DNA of 64,000 nucleotides, taken from positions 62,001-126,000 of the forward strand of contig JAXGNG010000007.1 in assembly GCA_040768125.1 (NCBI GenBank), read 5' to 3'. Source of the stretch: RBG-16-49-21 sp040768125. GTDB lineage: Bacteria; Spirochaetota; UBA4802; UBA5550. Under the pieces are notes generated by a model that did not search any database, had not been told where the DNA came from, and saw only the letters and a program-made list of their open reading frames with translations. The first letter of the stretch is position 1. Each line of letters begins with the position of its first letter. Shown piece by piece: positions 38,313 to 47,636 of the stretch. The translations under genes and the position numbers were made by a program.

Positions 38313-38720
38313 TTACCGGTAATAATCGCCGGCGGCTTCAGGCTGGTAGAGTATTTCCTCTATCATGAGGTAGTTTTCGCCGGCGTGGCTGTCCTTCACC
38401 ACGGTGCCTATGGGATTCCCGATCACCTGGGCGCCGATCTTCGAGAACACGCAGAGCGATTCCTTTTCCTCGGAGCTGTCGGGAAAGACAAGGGAATAGA
38501 ACTCCTTCCTGCCGTTCCCGATGTTCTTCAGGCAGATGCGTGAATTCATGGTCACGATGTTGGGGCGGACATCGGCGGGATCGACGGGACGGGACCTGAC
38601 GAGCTCGCGCCTCAGGACCTCGACGCTACCCGCTTCCATTCGCTGAGATCCGTTGCCCTTTTCAATATAATTGCGGATACGATCGTAATCGTGTTTCGTG
38701 AAAACTCTTCCCTTGCGCAT
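38313..38720 (-). CDS. GreA/Rnk-like regulator (nucleoside diphosphate kinase regulator type)
   Basis: A 135-residue protein. The N-terminal coil has VFTKHDYDRIRNYIEK, and the second half is a FKBP-like Gre C-terminal domain (RPNIVTMNSRICLKNIGNGR, KEFYSLVFPDSSEEKESLCV, then SKIGAQVIGNPIGTVV). Rnk-like proteins bind RNA polymerase and compete with Gre factors. The start at 38720 has GGGGGAA upstream. It ends 52 bp from the aminotransferase gene in convergent orientation and is divergent from HrpB. The promoter lies about 84-113 bp upstream. Confidence 0.8.
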   Translation of the reverse strand: MRKGRVFTKHDYDRIRNYIEKGNGSQRMEAGSVEVLRRELVRSRPVDPADVRPNIVTMNSRICLKNIGNGRKEFYSLVFPDSSEEKESLCVFSKIGAQVIGNPIGTVVKDSHAGENYLMIEEILYQPEAAGDYYR

Positions 38721-39132
38721 TGAGATTCCCCCGGCTTTCACAAAATTCTTCGTTTACAAGACCCCTTCCTTAACACATTTCGGTCGCAGGAACAACACCT
38801 CAAATTATGTCAAGAACAATCGCGACGTGTCAAGGGTAAAATCGATAACAGGTGTCGTAACGAAAAAAAAATCATGTTGGATGTTATGCGACATAACGCC
38901 GGGTTTTCATGTTCCGCCTTTTCTATCGGGGGGGCATGCGCCGGCGCGCCTCGCCTGCGTCTCGATACGGCAAAAGACCCCGGCGGACTCTGATCGCAAT
39001 TCGATTGACAAATCCCCCACGGGATCATATCAGCTTACGAGCGCCGAGAGCGTGCCCGCACCGGGTACTCCCCGACGGCACGGACGGCGACGCCGCCGGT
39101 CACGGCGAACATGCATTACTGCGGTCATCATC
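38721..39132. promoter_or_regulatory. Divergent intergenic region between Rnk-like and HrpB genes
   Basis: 412 bases without a gene. A leftward promoter is seen: -35 TTGACA (complement of 38828-38833), 18-bp spacer, -10 CATAAT (complement of 38804-38809). A perfect palindrome GTTATG-CGA-CATAAC lies at 38883-38897. An open frame reads through into HrpB but has no SD or conserved sequence; nothing else is recognised. Confidence 0.55.
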
Positions 39133-41595
39133 ATGAACAGTGAAGCGCCCCGGGACCTTCCCGTGTATACAAGGCTTGATGAGATTACGGGCACCCTGGC
39201 CCGGGAGGGCATGCTCATCCTGAATGCGGAAACCGGATCCGGAAAAACCACGATCGTGCCCTGGGGCCTCCTTCGCCATTCATCGTTCCACGGCCGAAAA
39301 ATCATCCTCATGGAGCCGCGCCGCATCGCGGCCCGCGCCGCCGCCGACCGGATCGCCCGCCTTCTCGGCGAAAAAACCGGGCATACCGTGGGCCTCAGGA
39401 CGAGAACCGAAACGATCGTGGGCCCCGGGACTGTCCTCGAGGTGGTCACCTACGGCGTCTTTATCAGGATCATCCAGAACGACCAGGAGCTCGCGGGCTA
39501 CGGCACCCTGATCTTCGATGAATTCCATGAACGCCGCATACCCACCGAACTGTCCTTCGCCTTCGCCATGGAATGCCGGGAAACGATCCGTCCCGATCTC
39601 AGGATGCTCTTCATGTCCGCCACCGCGGAATCGGATGTCAAGGCCGCCGGGGGGAAGACTATCCCGCGGCTGTCCATACCGGGGCGTCCCTTCCCGGTGC
39701 GTGTGGAGCACCGCCCTCCCCTGCCCGGCGAGAGGCCATGGGACGGCGCAGCGCGCCTCGTCGACATGGCCCTCCGCTGCCCCGAGGCCGAGCGTGACGG
39801 CGACATTTTAGTGTTTCTGCCCGGCTGGCGCGAGATCGGGCGTACCGGGGAACGACTCACACCCCTGGCCCGGGCCCGGGGCCTCGCGATCGTTGCGCTC
39901 CATGGCTCCCTTCCCCCGGGGGAACAGCGCCGCGTACTCGAACCGCCCCGGGATGGGGAGCGCCGCGTTATCCTGGCCACGAACATCGCGGAGACAAGCC
40001 TCACCATCCCAGGGGTCCGCGCCGTCGTCGACTCGGGACTGGAGCGCCGCGTGCGCCACAGCCCGCGGACCGGCATGAACCACTGGGAGACAGTCGAGAT
40101 AAGCCGGGCCTCGGCGGAGCAAAGAAGGGGAAGGGCCGGACGACTGGGCCCCGGGGCCTGCTGCCGGTGGTGGCCGGAAGGCAAGGCACGGAGCGAATTC
40201 ACGCCCCCTGAAATGCTCGAGGAGGACCTGGCACCCCTTCTCATGGAGACCCTGCTCTGGGGGGCATCGTCACCGGGCGACCTGACGTGGCTCACCCCGC
40301 CCCCGGATGCCGCCCTGCGCCGGGCCGCCGGGCTGCTGCGGAGCCTCGGCCTCACGGGGGACGACGGACGCCTCACGGAATCGGGCAGACACGCGGCGGG
40401 CCTGGGGGTTCATCCCCGCCTGGGCCGCATGATCGTCGAAGCCAGGCGCAGGGGGTGGCTTTCCACGGCGGCGATCACCGCCGCGCTGCTCGAGGAACGG
40501 TTCCAAACGGGGAAACCTTCGCCCGATTTCCGCGACCTTGTCGCGGCATGGCGGGAAGCACTCCAGGGACCCGGAAGCGATCCGCGGCGCGGGGCCGCGC
40601 GACGCATACTCGATAATGCCCGGCGGATATTCCGCGCCGCCGGGGCGGGCGACACCTCCCTTTCGCCGGATGACGCGGACCCCGGTCTCGTCGGCCGGCT
40701 TCTGCTTCTCGCCTATCCCGACCGGGCCGCCCGGAACACCGGTCCCGGCCGCTGGCTCACGGCAACGGGACGGGCGGCGCGCCTGGAGGGTCATTTCGCC
40801 GGGGACGCGTTCCTCGTGGCCGCGGACCTCGACGGGGGAGAGACCGACGCCAGGATACTCCTTGGGGCGCCCATCACCCCGGCGGACCTGGAGATCATGG
40901 GCGGCGGGTCCACCGCCGTGGAACGCGCGGTCGAGTGGGAGGGATGGACCCCCCGGGTACGGTCACGCCTCCGCTACGGCGCCATTACCCTGAGGGAACT
41001 CCCGGCGGCGCCTCCCGGCGATGAGGAACTGCGCGCCATGGTGACGGCGCGTCTCGGCGAGAAGGGAATCGAAAGCCTTCCCTGGGGCGCCGCCTCTCGG
41101 AGGCTCCTGGCGAGGTGCGTTTTCATTCAGAATCAGGGCGGCGTGCCCTGGCCCGATTTCTCCCCTGAAAGCCTGGCCCGGGAGGCCCCCTCGTGGCTTC
41201 TCCCTTTCGCCCGGGGGGGAGGCGGTCCCGTATTCACCGAGGCATCACTCTTGAGGGCACTGGAGCGTTTCCTTGGCCGCGGGGGAAAGGCCACGCTTGA
41301 TTCCCTTGCCCCGGAGAGAATAACCCTACCGTCGGGGGCCAGGAAGTTGATCGACTACGAAACGGGCGAGACTCCCGTCCTCGCGGCGAAAATCCAGGAG
41401 CTTTTCGGATGCGAAAGGACCCCCACCCTCTGCGGACGGCCCCTCCTGGTCCATCTCCTGAGCCCCGCCGGCAGGCCCGTGCAGATAACCGACGACCTGG
41501 CGGGATTCTGGAAGGGCTCCTACCGGGAGGTCAGGAAGGAGCTCAGGGGCCGATACCCCCGTCATTCCTGGCCGACGGATCCCGGGGGTGAGTGA
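39133..41595 (+). CDS. hrpB: ATP-dependent RNA helicase HrpB
   Basis: An 820-residue DEAH-box-like helicase, the usual HrpB length. Motifs include NAETGSGKTTIVPWGLL (Walker A), MEPRRIAARAA, IFDEFHERRIPTELSFAFAM (Walker B with the HrpB-typical FHER), FMSATAES, ATNIAETSLTIPGVRAVVDS, and RRGRAGRLGPGACCR. The C-terminal part matches HrpB-specific domains. The start at 39133 is chosen because homology begins there; in-frame codons upstream have no support. HrpB is a dispensable RNA helicase. Its stop overlaps the next ATG by one base. Confidence 0.93.
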   Translation: MNSEAPRDLPVYTRLDEITGTLAREGMLILNAETGSGKTTIVPWGLLRHSSFHGRKIILMEPRRIAARAAADRIARLLGEKTGHTVGLRTRTETIVGPGTVLEVVTYGVFIRIIQNDQELAGYGTLIFDEFHERRIPTELSFAFAMECRETIRPDLRMLFMSATAESDVKAAGGKTIPRLSIPGRPFPVRVEHRPPLPGERPWDGAARLVDMALRCPEAERDGDILVFLPGWREIGRTGERLTPLARARGLAIVALHGSLPPGEQRRVLEPPRDGERRVILATNIAETSLTIPGVRAVVDSGLERRVRHSPRTGMNHWETVEISRASAEQRRGRAGRLGPGACCRWWPEGKARSEFTPPEMLEEDLAPLLMETLLWGASSPGDLTWLTPPPDAALRRAAGLLRSLGLTGDDGRLTESGRHAAGLGVHPRLGRMIVEARRRGWLSTAAITAALLEERFQTGKPSPDFRDLVAAWREALQGPGSDPRRGAARRILDNARRIFRAAGAGDTSLSPDDADPGLVGRLLLLAYPDRAARNTGPGRWLTATGRAARLEGHFAGDAFLVAADLDGGETDARILLGAPITPADLEIMGGGSTAVERAVEWEGWTPRVRSRLRYGAITLRELPAAPPGDEELRAMVTARLGEKGIESLPWGAASRRLLARCVFIQNQGGVPWPDFSPESLAREAPSWLLPFARGGGGPVFTEASLLRALERFLGRGGKATLDSLAPERITLPSGARKLIDYETGETPVLAAKIQELFGCERTPTLCGRPLLVHLLSPAGRPVQITDDLAGFWKGSYREVRKELRGRYPRHSWPTDPGGE

Positions 41596-42656
41596 TGCGG
41601 AAATCCATCATCGGCTTTTTCACCGAGGGGTTCCCCCGAAGAGACGACTACCCCGCCGGGTTCCGGGGCCTGGTATCCTTCGCGCGGGCCCTTATCGAAG
41701 CATGGCCCAGGGGGCTCCAGCGCATCATGGGCCTCCAGCCGGTCTTCTCCCTCTCAACGGGCCTCGCCGCCCTGGTGCTTTTCAAGCGGGGGTTCGAGAA
41801 CATACCGGTCAGCATAATGTTCGTCATCCTGGCGTTTTCCTCCATCATGTTCAGGCTCTACCTGCACCGCGGGGGAAAGGGCATCCTGACGTCGCTCTGG
41901 GACACGGCGCTCATCTTCGTCCTGAACAACCTCCTCCTTTTCGTCCTGCCTTTCTACATGGAGGCCACGACGTTCCCGTCGAGGAACATGGTGTTCGTCC
42001 CCCTCATCGTCGCAATGGTCGTCATCGCGAGCTGGTTCACCCTCTACCTCCGCCTGATCGCGCGGCACCCCCTGCGGAGCTCACTCTTCTACGCATTCAC
42101 CTTTTTCTGCGTCCTCAACCTTCTCTTCCCGGTGCTCTTCGGCATGGGTAACATCCTGAGCCTCCTGGTTTCCGGGGGCATCGTCGCCGGCGCCGCGGGG
42201 CTCTTCATCTATCCCCACATCGACATGGCCAGGAACGTGAAGAGCGGCCTGGTGTTCTTTTCGGGGACCCTGCTGTTTCTTTTCCTCCTCTGGTTCGGGC
42301 GAAGCCTGATTCCCCCCGCACCGCTGAAGATGACGCGCTCCGCGGCGTGTCTCGGCATCGAGGGGTATCGTCCCCTTGCCCCATTCCGCTCAGCCAGGGC
42401 AACGGAAACGCCCGAAGTCATCTTCTATTCATCGATTTTCGCCCCCCGGGGGCTCTCGGAAAAGATCAGCCACGTATGGTTTCACAACGGCCGACGCCTC
42501 TTCTCCGTGCCCCTCAACGAAATCCATGGCGGCAGGAAGGAAGGGTTCGGAACCTGGTCCAGGCATACGATCCTGGAGGGACCGGGGCGCTACGTCGTCG
42601 AGGTATGGACCCGGGGGGGACAGCTCCTCGGCGCCGGTGAATTCAGTCTCTACTGA
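41595..42656 (+). CDS. Membrane protein with C-terminal DUF2914-like domain
   Basis: A 353-residue protein. After a short basic start come about six helices between residues ~50 and 230 (GLAALVLFKRGFENIPV, TSLWDTALIFVLNNLLLFVL, VPLIVAMVVIASWFTLYLRL, and others), a DUF5924-like region. The last ~100 residues form a soluble DUF2914-like domain (VIFYSSIFAPRGLSEKISHV, WFHNGRRLFSVPLNEIHGGR, GRYVVEVWTRGGQLLGAGEF). The function is unknown. The ATG overlaps the HrpB stop, so the genes are coupled. Confidence 0.75.
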   Translation: MRKSIIGFFTEGFPRRDDYPAGFRGLVSFARALIEAWPRGLQRIMGLQPVFSLSTGLAALVLFKRGFENIPVSIMFVILAFSSIMFRLYLHRGGKGILTSLWDTALIFVLNNLLLFVLPFYMEATTFPSRNMVFVPLIVAMVVIASWFTLYLRLIARHPLRSSLFYAFTFFCVLNLLFPVLFGMGNILSLLVSGGIVAGAAGLFIYPHIDMARNVKSGLVFFSGTLLFLFLLWFGRSLIPPAPLKMTRSAACLGIEGYRPLAPFRSARATETPEVIFYSSIFAPRGLSEKISHVWFHNGRRLFSVPLNEIHGGRKEGFGTWSRHTILEGPGRYVVEVWTRGGQLLGAGEFSLY

Positions 42657-42709
42657 CCGGAGCACCTCCGGCCGGTCGTTCCCCGGGCGCCCTTCGCAGT
42701 AAAGATTTC

Positions 42710-42738
42710 TTGACACGGCGGGTGGCCGGCCCTACATT
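42710..42738 (+). promoter_or_regulatory. Promoter of the STAS-domain gene
   Basis: TTGACA (42710-42715), 17-bp spacer, TACATT (42733-42738). The start is expected near 42745, leaving a ~48-nt leader before the GGGGGG/ATG at 42793. Confidence 0.72.
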
Positions 42739-42792
42739 TATCACACTATATCGTTACCGGCCGCGCGAAACGGCCCGGTGAAGGGGGGAGCG

Positions 42793-43092
42793 ATGCTTAT
42801 AAAAATCAACCAGACCGACGAAGCGGTGAAGCTGATCATTGAGGGCAACCTTGAATCCACCACCATCAAGCCCTTCAGCGACAAGGTGTCGAGCATACCC
42901 GGCTTCGGGAAGAACGTGGAAATCGATCTCGCCCAGGTCGACTACATTGATTCCTCCGGCATACGGGCCCTGCTGACGCTTTCCAAGAAGATGAAGGATG
43001 TTGAACGCAAGCTCGTTATCGTCAACTGCTCCGACAACATCAAGCGGATCCTGAAGCTCTCCTCGCTGCAGGACATCCTTCTCGCGGAGTGA
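42793..43092 (+). CDS. STAS-domain anti-sigma factor antagonist
   Basis: A 99-residue protein. It starts MLIKINQTDEAVKLIIEGNL and has the STAS signature VEIDLAQVDYIDSSGIRALL with the phosphorylatable Ser in DSSG, then LSKKMKDVERKLVIVNCSDN, and IKRILKLSSLQDIL. Such proteins switch anti-sigma factors, often together with a kinase and phosphatase not seen here. The ATG follows GGGGGG. It overlaps the next gene by 4 bp (GTGA) and so is coupled to the Fe-S protein gene. Confidence 0.88.
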   Translation: MLIKINQTDEAVKLIIEGNLESTTIKPFSDKVSSIPGFGKNVEIDLAQVDYIDSSGIRALLTLSKKMKDVERKLVIVNCSDNIKRILKLSSLQDILLAE

Positions 43093-43889
43093 TACCGGGG
43101 GTAACGGCGGATCGCCGATGCCCCCGGAATGAACCGGCAGTGGAAATCTCGTCCATTATCGCGGAAATGATACCGGAAGAGGAAGGGTATATCCACGGCC
43201 ACGGAGACATGACGGGCCTCCTCCATGGCAGGTTCGGCATCTATTCCCACTGCATCGCCGTGGGAAAACGGCTCGATGACGCGATCATCGACTCGATCGC
43301 CGAAGGTCCCAATGCCGACTACCATCGTCTCTACGCTGAGGTCAACCGCGAACTGGGAGAACGCACCGCGGCGCTGTCGGAAGCGCTGAATTCCCGGGGA
43401 ATACGAAGCCTCGCCGTGGCGCCCACCATGTCCGATTCGGAAATCCAAGGGCGCCACATGAAGACCCTCTCGGCCGACTTTTCCCACAAGATGGCCGCCA
43501 CCCGGGCGGGACTGGGATGGATCGGCAAGACCGATCTCTTCATATCGGAGCGGTTCGGCCCGCGCCTGAGGCTCGCCACGGTGCTTACGGATTCGCCCCT
43601 CGCGGACTCCGCCGTGCCGGTAAATGAAAGCAGGTGCGGAAGCTGCAGGCTCTGCGTGGACGCCTGCCCTGCCGGGGCCGCGAACGGAAGATCCTGGGAC
43701 GTGCATGCCTCACGCGATGATTTTTACAACGCCTTCCTGTGCAGGGAAACCTGCCGGGCACTTACGAGGAAACGGGTGGGCATCGACGCGAGTCTCTGCG
43801 GGATCTGCGTGTCGGTATGTCCCGTGGGAAAACGACTCCCTCATGAAGGTGGCGCGCCGCGCCGCGACAAAGGAGAACGCGATGGATAA
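43089..43889 (+). CDS. QueG-like Fe-S protein (double 4Fe-4S)
   Basis: A 266-residue protein with a GTG start. It has the QueG-like core KTLSADFSHKMAATRAGLGW, IGKTDLFISERFGPRLRLAT, followed by two Fe-S motifs: CGSCRLCVDACPAG, and CGICVSVCPVG near the end. It is a relative of the gene at 32014 with a longer N-terminus. It lacks the C-terminal HEAT segment of QueG, so it may be a different reductase or reductive activator. It overlaps the downstream acyl-CoA synthetase gene by 8 bp, which has its own AAAGGAG. Confidence 0.75.
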   Translation: MIPGVTADRRCPRNEPAVEISSIIAEMIPEEEGYIHGHGDMTGLLHGRFGIYSHCIAVGKRLDDAIIDSIAEGPNADYHRLYAEVNRELGERTAALSEALNSRGIRSLAVAPTMSDSEIQGRHMKTLSADFSHKMAATRAGLGWIGKTDLFISERFGPRLRLATVLTDSPLADSAVPVNESRCGSCRLCVDACPAGAANGRSWDVHASRDDFYNAFLCRETCRALTRKRVGIDASLCGICVSVCPVGKRLPHEGGAPRRDKGERDG

Positions 43890-45981
43890 GCTCTTCTACC
43901 CCGAATCGGTGGCCATCATAGGCCTGTCGTCGAAGCAGAACAACATCCCGAAGCTCGTCCTGGAGAACATGATACGGTGGGGCTACAAGGGAAGGATCCT
44001 CGGCGTCAACGCCCGCTCGGAGGACCATGACGTGAACGGCATCCGGATGTACCGGAGCGTGACCGACCTCCCCGTGGTCCCCGACCTGGTCTTTTCCCTG
44101 GTGCCGGCGCGCCACATCCCCGCCATCGTCGACGAGTGCGGGGCCAAGGGGACCCGCTGGATGGCCATCCCCTCGGGCGGGTTCAACGAGCTGAACGAGG
44201 ACGGCCAGAACCTGGCCGCCCTTTTGAAGGAGAAGGCGCGGCGCCACGGCATCCGCTTCGTGGGGCCCAACGGCCTCACCGTTGCCAACACCGCCAACGG
44301 CCTCTGCCTCCCCTTCGTGCCTTCCTTCCCGCCCCCGAAGGGCGGCCTCTCCATAATCTCCCAGAGCGGCGGCGTGGGCATCATGCTCTGGAACTTCATG
44401 AGCGACGAGAACGTGGGCATGGCGAAGTTCGCCAGCATCGGCAACAAGCTGGACCTCGACGAGGTGGACTTCCTGGAGTATCTCGGTCGCGACCCTGAGA
44501 CGAAGATCATCGGCATGTACCTGGAGAGCATCCCCCGGGGGGCTGACCTCCTGGCGGCGGCGGAGAAAATCGACAAGCCGATCATGATCCTCAAGTCCAA
44601 CACCACCGACGCCGGCCGCCGCGCCGCCATGAGCCACACCGCCGCCCTCTCGAACGACGACGAGATCATCGACGCGGCCTTCGCGCGCGCGGGGATCATC
44701 CGCATAGCGCATTTCAACGATTTCATCAACGTGGCCAAGGCCTTCGACCTCCCCCCCATGCGGGGCAACCGCGTCATGATGATGAGCCCCGCCGGGGGGA
44801 TCACCGTCATGATGGCGGACCTCTGCGAAAAGATCGGCTTCCGGTTCGCCGACCCGGGGAAAGAGTTCTACGAGGGGCTGAAGGGCTTCTCAAACGCCGG
44901 GGTCATCAACTTCTCCAACCCCCTTGACATGGGGGACATCTACGACCCGAACCTCCACACGAAGATATTCTACGAGGTGATGCACAACGACAACGTGGAC
45001 GGGGCGGTCTTCGTGAGCCAGTGGCCACAGATGCCAAAGGGTGAGGACGTCTTCTACAAGATGTTTCACACTGACGTGTCGAAGGAGGCCACGGGAACCA
45101 TGCTCTCCTCGGGGAAGCCCCTGGGGGCCTGCATCTTCGGCCTCTCCTCCACGATCTCCACGATCAAGCATAACATCAACTTCCCCCTGTTCGACAGCTT
45201 CGAGGAGATGATGATCGCCCTGAAAAAGCAGAGCGACTACCACACCCGGAAGCAGAACGCCCTCGTTGAGAGGCCCCTGCCGGAGGGAATCGACCTCCCG
45301 ACGTCGGAAGAGTGGGTCGGCAAACACAGCGGGGACCTCGGCGAGGAGACCCTGGAACTCGTCTCCCGTTTCGGGATCGCCGCGGCGAAATCCGGCACCG
45401 CGGCCACGGCCAAGGAGGCCGCGGCCCTGGCGCGGGAGATCGGCTATCCCGTGGTGGTGAAGCTGGTCTCCCCCGACGCCCTCCACAAGTCCGAGGCCGG
45501 GGGCGTCATCCTCGACGTGCGTGACGACGGCGGCGTCGCCTCGGCCTTCGATTCGATTAAAAAGGGCCTCGCTTCCTACCGGCACGACGCCCGCTTCGGG
45601 GGCGTCAGGGTCATGAAGATGGCGGGAGATGGCCACGACATGTTCATCGGCGGCAAACAGGACGACTCCTTCGGCCCCGTGATATTCTTCGGCTACGGAG
45701 GCATCTACATCGAGGTCTTCCGGGACGTCCGGCTTCTCCTCTGTCCCGCCGGGAGGGACGAGGTGGCGGCGAAGCTCGAGGAGCTCAGGTCCTTCGCCCT
45801 CCTGAAGGGAGCCCGGGGCAGGGCCCCCGCCGATATCGCCTCCTACGTCGACATGATATGCCGGGTATCGCACCTCATGGCCGCGTTTCCACGGATACGG
45901 GAGCTCGACCTGAACCCCGTGCGCCTCCCCTTCGACGGCTCCGGAGCCTGCGCCCTCGACGCGCGGGCGCGTATCGCGTGA
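43882..45981 (+). CDS. ADP-forming acyl-CoA (acetyl-CoA-type) synthetase, fused subunits
   Basis: A 699-residue enzyme. The N-terminus has the CoA-binding domain (FYPESVAIIGLSSKQNNIPK, GYKGRILGVNA), then a CoA-ligase domain with ISQSGGVGIMLWNFMSD and AAMSHTAALSNDDEIIDAAF (His as phosphate carrier), and the C-terminal ~220 residues form the ATP-grasp beta-like subunit (AREIGYPVVVKLVSPDALHK, GGVRVMKMAGDGHDMFIGGK). It makes ATP from acyl-CoA and ADP in fermentation. ATG 43882 has AAAGGAG upstream. Its stop overlaps the PabB start. Confidence 0.9.
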   Translation: MDKLFYPESVAIIGLSSKQNNIPKLVLENMIRWGYKGRILGVNARSEDHDVNGIRMYRSVTDLPVVPDLVFSLVPARHIPAIVDECGAKGTRWMAIPSGGFNELNEDGQNLAALLKEKARRHGIRFVGPNGLTVANTANGLCLPFVPSFPPPKGGLSIISQSGGVGIMLWNFMSDENVGMAKFASIGNKLDLDEVDFLEYLGRDPETKIIGMYLESIPRGADLLAAAEKIDKPIMILKSNTTDAGRRAAMSHTAALSNDDEIIDAAFARAGIIRIAHFNDFINVAKAFDLPPMRGNRVMMMSPAGGITVMMADLCEKIGFRFADPGKEFYEGLKGFSNAGVINFSNPLDMGDIYDPNLHTKIFYEVMHNDNVDGAVFVSQWPQMPKGEDVFYKMFHTDVSKEATGTMLSSGKPLGACIFGLSSTISTIKHNINFPLFDSFEEMMIALKKQSDYHTRKQNALVERPLPEGIDLPTSEEWVGKHSGDLGEETLELVSRFGIAAAKSGTAATAKEAAALAREIGYPVVVKLVSPDALHKSEAGGVILDVRDDGGVASAFDSIKKGLASYRHDARFGGVRVMKMAGDGHDMFIGGKQDDSFGPVIFFGYGGIYIEVFRDVRLLLCPAGRDEVAAKLEELRSFALLKGARGRAPADIASYVDMICRVSHLMAAFPRIRELDLNPVRLPFDGSGACALDARARIA

Positions 45982-46997
45982 AATCCGCCGCATCGACAAC
46001 CGGCGCCGTTCCCACACCGGCCTCCATGGAGATGGCCGATGCGATGAACCGACTGGGCGCCGAGGGGACGCCCTTCCTCTTTATCATCGATTTCGAAATG
46101 GAGCATCCCCTGGTGATTCCCCTCGCCGACGTGGATCCCGGGGAAATCCGCTATTCCATCAACGGCATAACCAACTATGACGGCGCGTTCCGGAAGCCCC
46201 CCCGTGGGGTACCCGTAACCCTGGCGACTCGCCCCATCGCCTACGAACGGTACAGGAAGATGTTCAACCACGCCGTGGCGCGCCAGATGAGGGGCGACTC
46301 CTATCTCCTGAACCTGACCTTCCCCACGGAGATCGAGATTGACCGCTCCCTCGAGGATATCTTCACCGCCAGCCGCGCGCGGTACCGCCTCTGGATCAGG
46401 GACCGCCTCGTGGTGTTCTCGCCCGAATGCTTCGTCCGCATTGAGGGAAGGGAGATATCCTCATACCCGATGAAGGGGACCATCGACGCCTCGGTCCCCG
46501 GCGCCGTGGAGAAAATACTCCTCGACGGGAAGGAGCTCGCCGAGCACTGCACCATCGTCGACCTGATACGGAACGACCTGAACATGGTCTCCTCCTGCGT
46601 CACCGTGGACAGATACCGCTACGTCGAAAAGGTGCGGTCCCCCCACCGCGACCTCTACCAGGTAAGCTCCAGGGTGCGGGGACGCCTGGAGAAGGGGTAC
46701 CGGGAGCGGATCGGCTCAATCATCGCCGCCCTTCTCCCGGCGGGTTCGATATGCGGCGCCCCGAAGCGCATGACCGTGGAGATCATCCGGGAGGTGGAGG
46801 GCTACCGCCGGGGATACTACACCGGCGTCATGGGCTGCTTCGACGGGAACGACCTGGACAGCGGCGTGATGATCCGCTATATCGAGCGGATTGACGGGAA
46901 GCACTATTATAAAAGCGGCGGCGGCATAACCGTGTACAGCGATCCCGAGAGGGAATACCGCGAGCTCCTGGAGAAGATCTATGTCCCTGTTGCTTGA
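45978..46997 (+). CDS. pabB: Aminodeoxychorismate synthase component I (PabB-like)
   Basis: A 339-residue chorismate-using enzyme. It shows GDSYLLNLTFPTEIEIDRSL, RYRLWIRDRLVVFSPECFVR, YPMKGTIDAS, ELAEHCTIVDLIRNDLNMVS and CGAPKRMTVEIIREVEGYRR, GYYTGVMGCFD, typical of the TrpE/PabB family. The short N-terminus, with no full TrpE-like domain, and the next gene (PabC) point to para-aminobenzoate synthesis. GTG 45978 overlaps the previous stop; ATG 46026 is an alternative. It overlaps PabC by 17 bp. No PabA glutaminase is seen nearby. Confidence 0.88.
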   Translation: MKSAASTTGAVPTPASMEMADAMNRLGAEGTPFLFIIDFEMEHPLVIPLADVDPGEIRYSINGITNYDGAFRKPPRGVPVTLATRPIAYERYRKMFNHAVARQMRGDSYLLNLTFPTEIEIDRSLEDIFTASRARYRLWIRDRLVVFSPECFVRIEGREISSYPMKGTIDASVPGAVEKILLDGKELAEHCTIVDLIRNDLNMVSSCVTVDRYRYVEKVRSPHRDLYQVSSRVRGRLEKGYRERIGSIIAALLPAGSICGAPKRMTVEIIREVEGYRRGYYTGVMGCFDGNDLDSGVMIRYIERIDGKHYYKSGGGITVYSDPEREYRELLEKIYVPVA

Positions 46998-47574
46998 AAG
47001 CATCCGTGTGGATGAGGGCCGCTTCTTCAACCTCCCCCTCCATGAGCGAAGGCTGAACGACTCCCGCCGTGAGCTCTTCGGGGCTATGGAGCCCGTCGAC
47101 CTGTCGGCGTCGCTTTCTATCCCCCACCAGTGCCGCCAGGGCCTCTTCAAGTGCCGGGTGCTCTGCGATGAAAGGATCCGGAGGGTGGAATTCGAAGCCT
47201 ATGCCCGGCGCGCCGTGCGGAGCCTGAAGCTGGTGCGTGATGACGCGATCTCCTACTCCCACAAGGTGGAGGACAAATCGGCCTTCACGCGGCTTCTCGA
47301 GCTAAAAGTGGAATGCGACGACATCCTGATCGTGAAGAAGGGACTCGTTACCGACACATCCTTCAGCAACATCGCGCTCTACGACGGGTCCCGGTGGCGC
47401 ACCCCCGCCTCGCCCCTCCTGCGGGGCACGAAGCGCGAGGAGCTCATCTCGGAGGGCGTTCTCGTCGAGGAGGATATTTCACCGGGGGACCTCTGCCGCT
47501 TCACGAGGGTATCCCTTATCAACGCCATGCTCGACCTGGGGGACACGGTGCTCCCACCCGATGCCATCGTGTGA
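46981..47574 (+). CDS. pabC: Aminodeoxychorismate lyase-like class IV aminotransferase (PabC)
   Basis: A 197-residue class IV PLP enzyme. It starts MSLLLESIRVDEGRFFNLPL followed by HERRL; the PLP lysine lies in SYSHKVEDKSAFTRLL, and the cofactor segment is LVTDTSFSNIALYDGSRWRT, PASPLLRGTKREEL. It would release pyruvate from aminodeoxychorismate to give para-aminobenzoate for folate. It is somewhat shorter than most PabC (about 250), as in some fused or minimal forms. It overlaps PabB by 17 bp, the usual operon. Confidence 0.86.
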   Translation: MSLLLESIRVDEGRFFNLPLHERRLNDSRRELFGAMEPVDLSASLSIPHQCRQGLFKCRVLCDERIRRVEFEAYARRAVRSLKLVRDDAISYSHKVEDKSAFTRLLELKVECDDILIVKKGLVTDTSFSNIALYDGSRWRTPASPLLRGTKREELISEGVLVEEDISPGDLCRFTRVSLINAMLDLGDTVLPPDAIV

Positions 47575-47636
47575 TCCGATGAAGGCTTTCCCGGACGGCA
47601 CGGGGGATGGCATTCCACGCCCCGGAATTGCGCCGA

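Noticed and set aside
38698..39132. N-terminal extension of HrpB by 145 codons
   Set aside because: No conserved sequence or SD; HrpB homology begins at 39133 and the extension overlaps a promoter on the other strand.
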